Shown here piece by piece: positions 1-12,281 of a stretch of DNA of 63,680 nt. Under the pieces are notes generated by a model that saw only the letters and a program-made list of their open reading frames with translations, searched no databases and had not been told where the DNA came from. Each line of letters begins with the position of its first letter. The first letter of the stretch is position 1. The DNA is taken from assembly GCA_902571015.1 (NCBI GenBank), contig CACGAC010000007.1:1-63680 (forward strand). Reading direction: 5' to 3'. The translations under genes and the position numbers were made by a program. Source of the DNA: an uncultured Pelagibacteraceae bacterium. GTDB taxonomy: Bacteria > Pseudomonadota > Alphaproteobacteria > Pelagibacterales > Pelagibacteraceae.

Positions 1-248
1 TTAGACTTAATGTTAAAAAAATAAAAAAAGATGAGGCTTTTTTATTAATTAAGAAAAATAAGATTAACAAAACGAACTATTATTTTTTATCAAAAAAAGG
101 TGATTTAAAAGAAGCTGCAAAAAATCTCTACACTATTTTAAGAAAAATAAAAAAAGATAATTACAAATCTATAGCTGTAGACAAAATACCAAATATAGGG
201 ATCGGCAAAACTATTAACGATAGATTATTGAGAGCTTCAAAATTTTAA
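1..248 (+). CDS. tsaC: L-threonylcarbamoyladenylate synthase (Sua5/TsaC family), C-terminal part
   Basis: The reading frame is open from the left edge (first full codon at 3) to TAA at 246-248, giving about 81 residues of a gene that starts outside the window. Sua5/YrdC proteins make the threonylcarbamoyl-AMP used for the t6A modification of ANN-decoding tRNAs. The recognisable part is the tail: a GDLKEAAKNLYTILR segment followed by a C-terminus reading GIGKTINDRLLRAS. This matches the alphaproteobacterial Sua5 pattern in which a GDL..AA.NLF..LR helix precedes GLGEAINDRLRRAA. The catalytic N-terminal YrdC core is not visible. The stop overlaps the next start (TAATG), so the ABC transporter genes are probably co-transcribed. 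Confidence 0.72.
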   Translation, partial: RLNVKKIKKDEAFLLIKKNKINKTNYYFLSKKGDLKEAAKNLYTILRKIKKDNYKSIAVDKIPNIGIGKTINDRLLRASKF

Positions 249-976
249 TGACTATTCCTCTTGAAATAATTGATTTATCAAAAACTTATGACACAAAAGA
301 AGCTGTTCGAAATATTTCTTTTAAAGTAAATGAGAATGAAATCATTGGAATTCTCGGACCTAACGGATGTGGTAAAACTACAACAATAGGTATGATTCTT
401 GGTTTACTAAAGCCTACTAAAGGAAAGGTTCTTATAAATGGTATTGAAATTGAAAAACAAAGAGTTGAATTATTAAACAAATTAAATTTTATTTCACCAT
501 ATATTGAGTTACCAAAAAAATTAACTGTAAGGCAAAATCTTGAAGTTTATGGAAGACTTTATGATGTAAAAGAACTTGGAATAAAAATTGATTATCTTTG
601 TGAAAAATTAAGGCTAAATGAATTTATTAATAAAATAACAGGAGAACTTTCCTCTGGTCAAAAAAATAGGGTCAGTCTAGCTAAATCTATAATTAATGAT
701 CCATCAGTTCTTCTTCTTGATGAGCCAACTGCATCTCTAGATCCTGAAACAGGAGATTTTGTTAGAAGTTTTTTAGAAGAATACCAAAAAGAAAAAAAAA
801 CTTCTATTCTGCTTGCTTCACATAACATGGCAGAAGTTGAAAGATTATGTTCCTCAGTTCTAATGATGAATAAAGGATCTATTATTGATCAAGGAAATCC
901 TGAAGAATTAATTAAAAAACATGGAAGGAGAAATATGGAGGAAGTTTTTTTAAAACTTACAAGAGATTTGATATGA
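248..976 (+). CDS. ABC-2 type transporter, ATP-binding protein
   Basis: This is the cytoplasmic ATPase of an ABC-2 exporter, 242 residues, the normal length for the CcmA/NodI-like group. Walker A is at about residues 37-45 (GPNGCGKTT), the signature at 134-138 (LSSGQ), Walker B at 154-160 (VLLLDEP) and the switch histidine in ASHNM near 192. The start overlaps the stop of the preceding gene, and the stop overlaps the permease start by four bases (ATGA), a classic translationally coupled pair. The substrate cannot be read from sequence. Relatives export drugs, polysaccharides or lipids. Confidence 0.9.
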   Translation: MTIPLEIIDLSKTYDTKEAVRNISFKVNENEIIGILGPNGCGKTTTIGMILGLLKPTKGKVLINGIEIEKQRVELLNKLNFISPYIELPKKLTVRQNLEVYGRLYDVKELGIKIDYLCEKLRLNEFINKITGELSSGQKNRVSLAKSIINDPSVLLLDEPTASLDPETGDFVRSFLEEYQKEKKTSILLASHNMAEVERLCSSVLMMNKGSIIDQGNPEELIKKHGRRNMEEVFLKLTRDLI

Positions 977-1764
977 ATTTAAATAAAATGTATGGACTTT
1001 TTTTGAGACATTTTTATCTTATCAAAAGTTCTTTACCAAGAGTTTTGGATTTAATTTATTGGCCAACAATACAAATTATTCTTTGGGGATTTATTTCTAA
1101 ATTTTTTTCAATTTATAGTGATTATTACAATAATACACTTGGAATAATTCTTACATGCGCGATTCTTTACGACATTCTTTTTAGATCTAGCATAAGTTTT
1201 AATATGCTTTTTTTAGAGGAAATCTGGAGTAGAAATTTTACGAATTTATTTATTGCTCCCTTGAAGCTTAAAGAAATAATTATATCTTTAATTTTTACTG
1301 CTTTGATAAGGACATTAATCGGTCTAGTGCCTGCTATTATTTTAACTTCCCCATTATTTGGAGTTTCAATTTTAAAATTAGGTTTTCCACTCTTTATATT
1401 ATTTTTAAGTTTATATATATTTGGGATTACACTAGGTTTATTTGTGAGCTCAGGTTTAATGAGATACGGACCATCCTTTGAAAATATAGCTTGGTCATCG
1501 TTATTTTTACTTGCTCCATTAGGCTGTATCTACTATCCAATAGAAATCCTTCCTGAATTTTTCCAGATAATTGCAAAAGGCCTACCATTAGTTTACGTTT
1601 TTGATGAAACCAGAAATATTTTAATAAATGGTCTTGTAGATTACCAAAATATAAAACAAGCTTATTTATTAAATTTAGTTTATTTAATTTTTGGAATAGG
1701 GCTGTTTTACCTTTCTTTTTTAAGAGCGAGAATAAAAGGGACGTTAATAAATATGGGTGAATAA
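973..1764 (+). CDS. ABC-2 type transporter, permease
   Basis: This 263-residue hydrophobic protein has about six predicted membrane segments, the layout of an ABC-2 permease. An N-terminal amphipathic stretch is followed by a hydrophobic segment with LIYWPTIQIILWGF (around residue 27), then further helices. The region PLGCIYYPIEILPEFFQIIAK (about 180-200) is a typical ABC-2 feature before the last helices. It partners the ATPase with which it overlaps by four bases. The specific cargo is unknown. Its C-terminus lies a few bases from a tRNA gene on the opposite strand. Confidence 0.85.
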   Translation: MNLNKMYGLFLRHFYLIKSSLPRVLDLIYWPTIQIILWGFISKFFSIYSDYYNNTLGIILTCAILYDILFRSSISFNMLFLEEIWSRNFTNLFIAPLKLKEIIISLIFTALIRTLIGLVPAIILTSPLFGVSILKLGFPLFILFLSLYIFGITLGLFVSSGLMRYGPSFENIAWSSLFLLAPLGCIYYPIEILPEFFQIIAKGLPLVYVFDETRNILINGLVDYQNIKQAYLLNLVYLIFGIGLFYLSFLRARIKGTLINMGE

Positions 1765-1765
1765 T

Positions 1766-1842
1766 TGGTGCGCCTGCTAGGAGTCGAACCCAGAACCTCC
1801 TGATCCGAAGTCAGGCGCTCTATCCAGTTGAGCTACAAGCGC
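1766..1842 (-). tRNA. tRNA-Arg (anticodon TCG)
   Basis: On the minus strand a complete cloverleaf can be folded: acceptor GCGCTTG pairs with CAGGCGC, D-arm AGCTCAACTGGATAGAGC, and anticodon stem CCTGA/TCAGG closing the loop CTTCGGA (anticodon TCG, reading CGA). The T-arm carries GGTTCGACTCC. A discriminator A and an encoded CCA end the gene. It sits antisense between the ABC permease and the pseudouridine synthase gene. No integrase or broken flanking gene suggests use as an attachment site. Confidence 0.96.
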
Positions 1843-1865
1843 ATATCATATTAATATATCATTTT

Positions 1866-2846
1866 ATGGAAAAAAAAATAAATTTGATAGTTGATAAGAC
1901 CGAAAATGGACTCCGTGTTGATATTTTCATTAAAAAGAGAGAGGATATTATCAGTCGAACAAGGATAAAAAATCTTATTCTAGATAATAAGTTAAGAATA
2001 AACAATCAGGTAATAACTGATCCATCGAAAAAAATTTTTTTTAATGATGAAATAAAATTAGTCGTACCTGAACCAAAAAAAGCTTCCTTAAAACCTTATG
2101 AGTTTAATTTAGATATAATATTTGAAGATAAAGATTTAATTGTTTTAAACAAACCGTCTGGAATAGTAATACATCCTGGTGCAGGTAATTTTGATAACAC
2201 AATCGTAAATGCGCTTATGAATTATAGTAAAAATTCTTTTTCTAATATTGGAGGTGAACTAAGACCTGGAATAGTACATAGAATTGATAAAAATACATCT
2301 GGATTAATTGTTATTGCAAAAAATAATCAAACTCACGAACACCTCTCAAATCAGTTTAACAAACATACAATCCAAAGAATTTACCAATTATTAATCTGGG
2401 GTAAAATTAGACCATCTAAAGGTAAAATAGAAACCTTTATTAAAAGAAGCTCGAAAAATAGACAAATGATGGAGGTTAGTAGCAGCAAAGGAAAAAAAGC
2501 AATTACAAATTATAAAACTTTAGAAATTTTTGAAAATAAAAATATTCCAACTTTTAGTTTATTAGAGTGTAAATTAGAAACAGGCCGGACTCATCAAATA
2601 AGAGTTCACATGAATTATTTGGGTAACAGTATAGTTGGTGATGATAAATATAAAAAAAGGTTTAAAAAACTTAAAGATATTGAACCATCATTAGAAAAAA
2701 CTTTAACAAAATTAAACAGACAATTTTTGCACGCTAAAACATTGGGCTTTATACATCCAAAAAAAAATAAGCAGATGATTTTTAATTCAATTTTACCGAA
2801 TGAGCTTGAAATAATACTAAAAACACTCAGAAATATTGGTAAATAA
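1866..2846 (+). CDS. rluD: Ribosomal large subunit pseudouridine synthase, RluD type
   Basis: This family converts uridines to pseudouridine in 23S rRNA (RluD acts on helix 69). The 326-residue protein has an N-terminal S4-like RNA-binding domain (about residues 15-75) with RTRIKNLI and a catalytic domain carrying HRIDKNTSG at about 138-146, where the aspartate near 141 is the expected nucleophile. A later TGRTHQIRVHM motif is also typical. It is followed 40 bases later by rpoH on the same strand. RluC and RluD subfamilies are hard to separate by eye. The S4 domain and length favour RluD. Confidence 0.88.
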   Translation: MEKKINLIVDKTENGLRVDIFIKKREDIISRTRIKNLILDNKLRINNQVITDPSKKIFFNDEIKLVVPEPKKASLKPYEFNLDIIFEDKDLIVLNKPSGIVIHPGAGNFDNTIVNALMNYSKNSFSNIGGELRPGIVHRIDKNTSGLIVIAKNNQTHEHLSNQFNKHTIQRIYQLLIWGKIRPSKGKIETFIKRSSKNRQMMEVSSSKGKKAITNYKTLEIFENKNIPTFSLLECKLETGRTHQIRVHMNYLGNSIVGDDKYKKRFKKLKDIEPSLEKTLTKLNRQFLHAKTLGFIHPKKNKQMIFNSILPNELEIILKTLRNIGK

Positions 2847-2886
2847 AACATTGAAAAATTTTAAATATTAATTAGATAAACTGTCT

Positions 2887-5881
<2,995 letters not shown>

Positions 5882-5882
5882 A

Positions 5883-7214
5883 TTATCTAATTTTTTTCAA
5901 AATAATATTTAAACATTTTACAAGAAGGTTTTTATTTTCACTTTCTCCCATAATTCTTATTTTAGCCTCTGTTCCAGATTTTCTTACAAGGATTCTGCCA
6001 CTCCCTTTTATTAATTTTGAAGCTAGCCTAATAGATTTTTTAATTTCAGGTTTTTTGATTATATTTTTATCTTTTACTTCAATATTTTTTAGTAATTGTG
6101 GTGTTTTTTTAAAATTTTCAAAAAATTCACTAGCTCTTTTTCCTTTTCTAAGAGCAAATAAAGACTCCAAGGCTACAAGTAAGCCATCTCCTGTAGTTGC
6201 AAATTTACCTAGAATAATATGTCCTGATTGTTCTCCACCTAAATTAAATTTATTTTTTTGCATTGCCTCTTTTACATATCTATCGCCAACATTAGCACGT
6301 ATAAATTTTATTCTCTTTTTCTTGAAATACTTTTCAAGGCCATAATTGGACATTAATGTTCCTACAACCCCACCCTTTAACATTTTTTTGTTTTTCCACC
6401 TTGTTGCTAATGCAGCAATAATTTGGTCACCATCTATAATATTACTTTTTTCGTCACACATAATTACCCTGTCTGCATCACCATCTAGTGAAATACCTAT
6501 ATGAGCCTTATACTTTTTAACTGCAGATTTTATTTTTTCAGGAAATGTAGAACCACAATTTTTGTTAATATTTAATCCATTAGGATTAACTCCAATGGCA
6601 ATCACCTTAGCTCCTAAAGATTTTAATAACTCTGGTCCAGCTTTGTACCCAGCGCCATTAGCGCAATCAATTACAATTCTAAGTCCTCTTAAATTGAATT
6701 CTTTAGTAAAATTTTTTTTTAATATCTTGATGTAATCATTTGTACCTGTCTCTAATCTTTTTACTCTACCTAATTTTTCTGGCTTAGCGAGATTTTTGAT
6801 GATCTTTTTATCTATTAAACTTTCAATTTTTTTTTCTATTTTATCTGATAGTTTCATACCATCAGGACCAAATAGTTTTAATCCATTATCATTATGAGGA
6901 TTATGAGAGGCAGTAATCATAATTCCCATATTTGCCCTCATGGCTTTTGTAAGCATCGCTAAACCATTTGTGGGTAAAGGTCCTAAGGTAAATACATGCA
7001 TACCTGCTGATGCTAATCCTGATACAAGTGCTGGTTCTAAAGTGTATCCAGATAATCTAGTATCTTTTGCAATTATTGCAGTTTGTTTTCTTTTTTTTTG
7101 AGATTTAAAATATGTTCCACTAGCTAGGCCAAATTTAAAAAACATGTCTCCATTAATATTTTCACTGTTAATAGCTCCCCTAATACCATCAGTACCAAAA
7201 TATTTTTTTGTCAT
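5883..7214 (-). CDS. glmM: Phosphoglucosamine mutase
   Basis: GlmM interconverts glucosamine-6-phosphate and glucosamine-1-phosphate on the way to UDP-GlcNAc, the precursor of peptidoglycan and lipopolysaccharide. The 443-residue protein begins with KKYFGTDGIRGA. It carries the phosphoserine loop TASHNPHNDNG with the catalytic serine near 103, the Mg-binding loop SLDGDADRV near 243, the sugar-binding GGEQSGH and the phosphate-binding RKSGTEAKIRIM near the C-terminus. Its start overlaps the folP stop by one base. The order ftsH-folP-glmM is ancient in Proteobacteria. Confidence 0.96.
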   Translation of the reverse strand: MTKKYFGTDGIRGAINSENINGDMFFKFGLASGTYFKSQKKRKQTAIIAKDTRLSGYTLEPALVSGLASAGMHVFTLGPLPTNGLAMLTKAMRANMGIMITASHNPHNDNGLKLFGPDGMKLSDKIEKKIESLIDKKIIKNLAKPEKLGRVKRLETGTNDYIKILKKNFTKEFNLRGLRIVIDCANGAGYKAGPELLKSLGAKVIAIGVNPNGLNINKNCGSTFPEKIKSAVKKYKAHIGISLDGDADRVIMCDEKSNIIDGDQIIAALATRWKNKKMLKGGVVGTLMSNYGLEKYFKKKRIKFIRANVGDRYVKEAMQKNKFNLGGEQSGHIILGKFATTGDGLLVALESLFALRKGKRASEFFENFKKTPQLLKNIEVKDKNIIKKPEIKKSIRLASKLIKGSGRILVRKSGTEAKIRIMGESENKNLLVKCLNIILKKIR

Positions 7215-8269
7215 TAATTATTTATTATATTCTTAAAGATCTTTAAGCCTTGTATTGTTTCATTAACATCATGAATTCTTAAAATTTGAACACCTTGCAT
7301 CATAAGATATATTGAAGATGCTATTGTTCCCCCATTTCTGAATTTACTATCATTTTTTCCAGATATCTCCTTAATGAATCTTTTTCTTGAATTGCCTACA
7401 AGTATAGGAAAACCAAGAGAATGGAAAATAGAAATATTGCGTATCAAACTCATATTATGTTTCAAATTTTTTCCAAAACCTATACCAGGATCTAGAATAA
7501 TCTTATTATGCTTAATACCCTTCAATCGCAGAAGTTTTATTTTTTTTTCAAAAAAATCGTATATGTCTAGTAACTCATTTTTATATCTGGGATTTTTTTG
7601 CATATTTTCAGGAGTTCCTTGTGAATGCTGAATTACAAATGGTACTTTATATTTCTTTAATATATTTAAAGTTTGATTGTCAAATTCTAATCCTGATATA
7701 TCATTAATCAATTTTACTCCTAAATTTATTCCTTTACTCATAATTCTAGACTTTCTGGTGTCTAAAGAAATTGGTATTTTTTTCTTAATTAATGATTTTA
7801 AAATTTTTTCAATTCTTTGCCATTCCAAATTTTCTCTAATTACTTTTGATCCTGGACGTGTCGACTCACCACCAATATCAATCAAATTTGCACCGCAGTT
7901 AAATAAACTAATCGCATGATTAATTCCTTTTTTTTTTGAATTAAATTTTCCACCATCTGAAAAGCTATCAGGTGTTAAATTTAATACACCCATTATATTG
8001 GGTATCTTTGTAAAATTTAAATTTGAAAAATTTTTTTTTTTTGATTTAATTTTTTTTAAATCGGAGTTAATTTTTCTCCTAGTTAATTTAGGCAAATATT
8101 TTATTTGATTAACAAATATCTTTTTTTTTGAATTTCTTGTAATTATCTCTATTTGATCAAATGAAATTTCTTTGATACCGTTAAGTGGTATAGTTTTATT
8201 TCTATTAACTAATTTTTTAGAGCTATTTCCATAGTAGAGATTACACACTCTTGTGTAATGTCTAGACAT
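7214..8269 (-). CDS. folP: Dihydropteroate synthase
   Basis: FolP condenses DHPP with p-aminobenzoate in folate synthesis. The DHPS barrel begins at about residue 88 with IMGVLNLTPDSFSDGG and includes LIDIGGESTRPG, ISLDTRK, LINDISG, VIQHSQG and ILDPGIGFGK. A roughly 85-residue lysine-rich N-terminal extension precedes the barrel, making the protein 351 residues against the usual 270-290. Similar extensions are, to my recollection, seen in other alphaproteobacterial DHPS. Its role is unknown. The gene starts five bases after ftsH and overlaps glmM by one base. Confidence 0.93.
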   Translation of the reverse strand: MSRHYTRVCNLYYGNSSKKLVNRNKTIPLNGIKEISFDQIEIITRNSKKKIFVNQIKYLPKLTRRKINSDLKKIKSKKKNFSNLNFTKIPNIMGVLNLTPDSFSDGGKFNSKKKGINHAISLFNCGANLIDIGGESTRPGSKVIRENLEWQRIEKILKSLIKKKIPISLDTRKSRIMSKGINLGVKLINDISGLEFDNQTLNILKKYKVPFVIQHSQGTPENMQKNPRYKNELLDIYDFFEKKIKLLRLKGIKHNKIILDPGIGFGKNLKHNMSLIRNISIFHSLGFPILVGNSRKRFIKEISGKNDSKFRNGGTIASSIYLMMQGVQILRIHDVNETIQGLKIFKNIINN

Positions 8270-8274
8270 TAAGA

Positions 8275-10176
8275 TTAATGAACAATTTTAGGTTTAAGTC
8301 CCATTGCACCTAATGCAGAGCTCTTATCATCCTCAACTTTTAGATCTTGTTTATCAGCAGGGTATATGTTTTTAGTAATTATATTTTCGATTTCTTCACC
8401 TGTTAATGTTTCATATGTCATGAGGGCTTTTGCGATTTTATGTAAATCTTCAATTTTTTCGGTTAATATTTCTTTAGCTTTGTTATAGCCCTCATCAACT
8501 AATTTTCTAATTTCTTTATCTATTTTTTGAGCCACTTCCTCAGAAACTGATTGTGTTTGAGTTACAGATCTTCCTAAGAAAACTTCTTCTTGATTTTCAC
8601 CATACTCAACTGGACCCATTTCTTCACTCATACCGTATTTTGTAACCATGGCTCTCGCAAGTTGAGTTGCTTGATTTATATCTGAACCACTCCCTCCACC
8701 TGCGCCAGTTGAAATATTATCTTTTCCAAAAATTACTTCCTCCGCTACTCTTCCACCAAAACAGACTGCTAATCTTGCTTTCAAATATTTTATTGAATGA
8801 CCATGTTTGTCTCTTTCAGGTAAATTCATTACCATTCCTAAAGCTCGACCTCTTGGTATAATTGTTGCTTTATGTATTGGGTCGTAACTAGGCATATTAA
8901 AAGAAACTAAAGCGTGTCCACCTTCATGATATGCCGTCAATTTCTTCTCATCTTCAGTCATAACCATTGATCGTCTTTCAGCTCCCATCATTACTTTATC
9001 CTTTGCTTCTTCAAATTCATTTAAAGTAACAATCCTTTTATTTTTTCTAGCCGCTAACAATGCAGACTCATTAACTAAATTAGCTAGATCAGCACCCGAA
9101 AATCCAGGAGTTCCTCTAGCTATAGTTCTCAAATTTACATCAGGAGCCATCTTGATCTTTTTAACGTGCACTTTAAGGATTTTTTCTCTTCCAATTATAT
9201 CTGGGTTAGAAACTACAACTTGTCTATCAAATCTACCTGGTCTTAATAATGCAGGATCAAGAACATCCGGCCTGTTTGTTGCTGCAATTATAATGACACC
9301 TTCGTTAGTGTCAAAACCATCCATCTCAACAAGAAGCTGATTAAGGGTTTGTTCCCTTTCATCGTTACCTCCACCTAGGCCTGCGCCTCGACTTCTTCCA
9401 ACGGCATCAATTTCATCAATAAATATTATACAAGGCGAATTTTTTTTTCCTTGCTCGAACATGTCTCTCACTCTTGATGCTCCCACACCAACGAACATTT
9501 CTACGAAATCTGATCCAGAGATTGTAAAGAAAGGAACACCTGCTTCACCAGCAATTGCTCTAGCTAATAAAGTTTTTCCTGTTCCTGGAGGACCAACAAG
9601 AAGTGCACCTCTAGGTATTTTTCCACCCAATCTACTAAATTTTTTTGGATCTTTTAAAAACTCAACAATTTCTTCTACTTCCTCTTTAGCTTCCTCTACT
9701 CCAGCAACATCGTTAAAAGTCACCTTGCCTTTCATTTCATTCATCATTTTTGCTTTAGATCTTCCAAAGCCCATCGCTCCACCTTTTCCACCTTGCATTT
9801 GTCTCATAAAGAAAATCCAAACTGCTATTAATAATAACATTGGAAACCATGAGAGTAGGACACCAAATAATGAAGGCATCTTTTCCTCTATAGGTGCTGC
9901 AGATATACTCACACCCTTCTCTGAAAGTTTTTCTATTAAATTAGGATCATTTGGTGAATAAGTTTTAAAACTTTTCCCATTTGCATATACACCATTTATG
10001 TTGTTTCCTTGAATCTCAACTTTTAATACCTCGCCTTGTTCTACAGACTCCAAAAATTCTGAGAAAATTACTTCATTAGAACTTCTTATGTTTGCTTGAG
10101 GATTTTTAAACATATTGTAGAGACCAATCGTTAAAAAAACGATTATTGCCCACATTGCTAAGTTTTTAAGATTCAT
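8275..10176 (-). CDS. ftsH: ATP-dependent zinc metalloprotease FtsH
   Basis: FtsH is a membrane AAA+ protease that degrades misfolded membrane proteins and regulators such as sigma-32. The 633-residue protein has membrane helices at about 5-23 and 103-124 around a periplasmic domain, and Walker A GPPGTGKT at 195-202. Walker B reads [12 protein letters not shown], and the SRH is [20 protein letters not shown]. The zinc site is HEGGH at 417-421, where the textbook HExGH has alanine more often than glycine. A second metal region is [10 protein letters not shown]. It sits between tilS and folP, as in many Proteobacteria. Confidence 0.97.
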   Translation of the reverse strand: MNLKNLAMWAIIVFLTIGLYNMFKNPQANIRSSNEVIFSEFLESVEQGEVLKVEIQGNNINGVYANGKSFKTYSPNDPNLIEKLSEKGVSISAAPIEEKMPSLFGVLLSWFPMLLLIAVWIFFMRQMQGGKGGAMGFGRSKAKMMNEMKGKVTFNDVAGVEEAKEEVEEIVEFLKDPKKFSRLGGKIPRGALLVGPPGTGKTLLARAIAGEAGVPFFTISGSDFVEMFVGVGASRVRDMFEQGKKNSPCIIFIDEIDAVGRSRGAGLGGGNDEREQTLNQLLVEMDGFDTNEGVIIIAATNRPDVLDPALLRPGRFDRQVVVSNPDIIGREKILKVHVKKIKMAPDVNLRTIARGTPGFSGADLANLVNESALLAARKNKRIVTLNEFEEAKDKVMMGAERRSMVMTEDEKKLTAYHEGGHALVSFNMPSYDPIHKATIIPRGRALGMVMNLPERDKHGHSIKYLKARLAVCFGGRVAEEVIFGKDNISTGAGGGSGSDINQATQLARAMVTKYGMSEEMGPVEYGENQEEVFLGRSVTQTQSVSEEVAQKIDKEIRKLVDEGYNKAKEILTEKIEDLHKIAKALMTYETLTGEEIENIITKNIYPADKQDLKVEDDKSSALGAMGLKPKIVH

Positions 10177-10218
10177 GACTATAAGATAAGAATTATTATA
10201 AATTTAACAAGTCTATTT

Positions 10219-11247
10219 TTACACCTCTTTTGTTAAAATCACAGTGTGATTTACCATCTTAATGACGCATCCTCCCAATGTTTCTTTTCTTAGTTTCTGC
10301 TCTTTAATTTTATTCAAAATATTCTCTATTTTTTTACCTCTCACAAAATTCGGCTTTTTTCCCACTAAATGAATTAAATCGGATAGGGATCTAAAAATGA
10401 CTTCATATGAATTGTCAAAAAAATTATCTTTTAATATAAGTTCATTTTTTCTGTAGTTAAAAATTGAGTTTTCTTTCTTATTCTTTTCGACATAAAACTT
10501 TATTGATTGGTCCGACTTTTTTAAATTTTCTATTGTTAATTGAAATTTTTTCTTATCAAGGCCGAAATCCTCAAATCTCTTAATTAAGTTTCTTACTTTA
10601 ATTCTATTAAATTTGATATCCTCATTAGTTGGATCATCTACATAAAAATTAAATATAAATTTTGATAAAAATATTAAATCTCTTTTGTCAAATTCAATCA
10701 AAGGTCTAATTAAATTTATATTTTCAATTTGAGTATTTGTCCCAAGTGATACAAGTCCTTTTAAACCACTCCCCCTAGCCATTCTTAAAAAAAAGTTTTC
10801 AATTACATCATCTATATGATGACCTAAAACTAAGTTGCTAATTTTAAGCTTTTTACATTTTAAGAATAGAAGCTCATATCTTTTACTCCTGGCTAAGGAT
10901 TGAATATTGCTCACAGGTTTTTTTCCCTTCCAAGTAAGAATTTGAGAATTGATTTTTAAAGATTTAAGAATTTTTTTTACTTTATAGGCCTCATAAGTAG
11001 ACTCTTTTCTAAGCTTATGATCTACAATAAAATACCTTGGATTTAAGTTTTTTTTTAAAGCATATACTTTTGTTAAAAAAGCTAAAGCCAAACTATCTGC
11101 CCCTCCAGACACTGCAACTAAAAAATTAGTGTCTATTTTGAATGACTTTTCAAATTTTTTAAAAATTTTATTTACTTTATTATTTAAAATTTTTGATTTA
11201 TAGATTTTAGGAATTTTTTTTCTTACACTCAAATTTTTGAGACTCAT
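10219..11247 (-). CDS. tilS: tRNA(Ile)-lysidine synthetase
   Basis: TilS attaches lysine to C34 of the CAU-anticodon tRNA-Ile so that it reads AUA. The ATP-pyrophosphatase loop SGGADSLAL is the key motif. It is followed by YFIVDHKLR, SNLVLGHHIDDVIENFFLRMARGSG and IRPLIEFDK. The frame is open to an ATG at 11304, which would overlap cpoB by 98 bases. I prefer the ATG at 11247, which overlaps by 41 bases and leaves about 46 residues before the P-loop. A start even closer to the loop, using a non-ATG codon, is possible. The product would be about 342 residues. Confidence 0.88.
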   Translation of the reverse strand: MSLKNLSVRKKIPKIYKSKILNNKVNKIFKKFEKSFKIDTNFLVAVSGGADSLALAFLTKVYALKKNLNPRYFIVDHKLRKESTYEAYKVKKILKSLKINSQILTWKGKKPVSNIQSLARSKRYELLFLKCKKLKISNLVLGHHIDDVIENFFLRMARGSGLKGLVSLGTNTQIENINLIRPLIEFDKRDLIFLSKFIFNFYVDDPTNEDIKFNRIKVRNLIKRFEDFGLDKKKFQLTIENLKKSDQSIKFYVEKNKKENSIFNYRKNELILKDNFFDNSYEVIFRSLSDLIHLVGKKPNFVRGKKIENILNKIKEQKLRKETLGGCVIKMVNHTVILTKEV

Positions 11248-12196
11248 ACTTTGCTTTTTGAATAACAGACTGATTTGCGTCTGGGTATTGTTTTTCAACA
11301 CCACTTATCATTTTACAGCCTTGATCTTTTTCTCCAATCTGTATCATTGATACACCTAGCTTTAATAAATTAATAGGAGCTTTTTCTCCTTTTGGGTATT
11401 TTTGATAACCTTCTAAATAAGCTGAAGCAGCATCAGTATATAATTGTCTTATTCTAAATGTTTCAGCATACCAATATTGTGCGTTACCTGCCAATTTATG
11501 ATCAGGATTAGAAATTACAAATTCTCTAAATGCTCTTTCAGCAGTAGGGTAATCTCCAACTTTTAAAAAACTCGTTGCAAATTCATATTGCTCAGGGGCT
11601 GAAACATCTGGTAAAATTTTTTCTTCTGCTTGAAATGTCTCAGTAACAATTGTTGCAGTTGTTTCAACTGATTGTATTTTTTGAGTTGTATCGCTTGTAG
11701 AATTATCTTTATAAGATATTGAACCTAAATCTTGTGGTTGAGATGAGCCTGGTAAAATTTCTGTATCTGTTTCTGAACTTTTTTTTGAGGTCAAATTTAT
11801 AGTTTCACCATTTGATAAAGCGGTTTCTAAATCTTGAAATCTAAGTTGATTATCTGATTGAACTTTAGAAAGTCTATTTGATAACTTATCTAGCTTAAAA
11901 TTTATTTCTTCAAATTTATTAGTGAGTTCCTGGAACTGATTTTCAATTTCAGATAATTTCAACAAATGTCTTGTAAGTACATCCTCAGAATTATTATCAA
12001 CGCTTGATAAAGCTGAATTGGTGTTATTGAATTCACTTGAATTTGAATAAACAGCTTTTTCAAGAGTTTTCAAATCTTTTTTGATTATTTCGAGTGTATC
12101 GTAAATATTATGATTATCAGCGAGAGATGGATAAAAAATTAAAAAATTAAATAAAAAAAAAATTTTGAATTTTAATAATTCTTTAAAGTATCTCAT
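11207..12196 (-). CDS. cpoB: Cell division coordinator CpoB (YbgF, Tol-Pal-associated)
   Basis: CpoB is a periplasmic partner of TolA and PBP1B that ties outer-membrane constriction to peptidoglycan synthesis. The 329-residue product has an N-terminal signal-like segment (ending near LADN), a coiled-coil stretch about residues 80-130 and a low-complexity Ser/Thr linker. The C-terminal TPR domain (about 203-325) has YEFATSFLKVGDYPTAERAF and GNAQYWYAETFRIRQLYTDA. A final Cys pair-like pattern (GCKMISG, KFECKKK) is typical. A strong terminator separates it from pal, unlike the usual tol-pal operon. Confidence 0.92.
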   Translation of the reverse strand: MRYFKELLKFKIFFLFNFLIFYPSLADNHNIYDTLEIIKKDLKTLEKAVYSNSSEFNNTNSALSSVDNNSEDVLTRHLLKLSEIENQFQELTNKFEEINFKLDKLSNRLSKVQSDNQLRFQDLETALSNGETINLTSKKSSETDTEILPGSSQPQDLGSISYKDNSTSDTTQKIQSVETTATIVTETFQAEEKILPDVSAPEQYEFATSFLKVGDYPTAERAFREFVISNPDHKLAGNAQYWYAETFRIRQLYTDAASAYLEGYQKYPKGEKAPINLLKLGVSMIQIGEKDQGCKMISGVEKQYPDANQSVIQKAKYESQKFECKKKNS

Positions 12197-12225
12197 TCAA
12201 TTAGGTTATGTCTAAAATAATGGCA

Positions 12226-12265
12226 GAAAAAAGACCTCTTAAATCATTACAATTTAAGAGGTCTT
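12226..12265 (-). terminator. Rho-independent terminator after pal
   Basis: A perfect 13-bp inverted repeat (arms 12231-12243 and 12253-12265, nine-base loop) is followed on the minus strand by TTTT from 12230 to 12227. This is the right polarity to end the tolQRAB-pal transcript just downstream of pal. It lies before the cpoB start, so cpoB-tilS would need read-through or its own promoter. It is the clearest intrinsic terminator that I see in the window. Confidence 0.85.
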
Positions 12266-12281
12266 AATATTAATTAAATAT

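Noticed and set aside
1766..1842. tRNA-Arg as an attachment site for an integrated element
   Set aside because: Both neighbours are ordinary core genes, and no integrase or repeated tRNA end was found nearby.
9461..9961. A 166-residue open frame on the plus strand inside ftsH
   Set aside because: It is antisense to a strongly conserved gene and has no recognisable motif. Long antisense frames arise from the codon use of the real gene.
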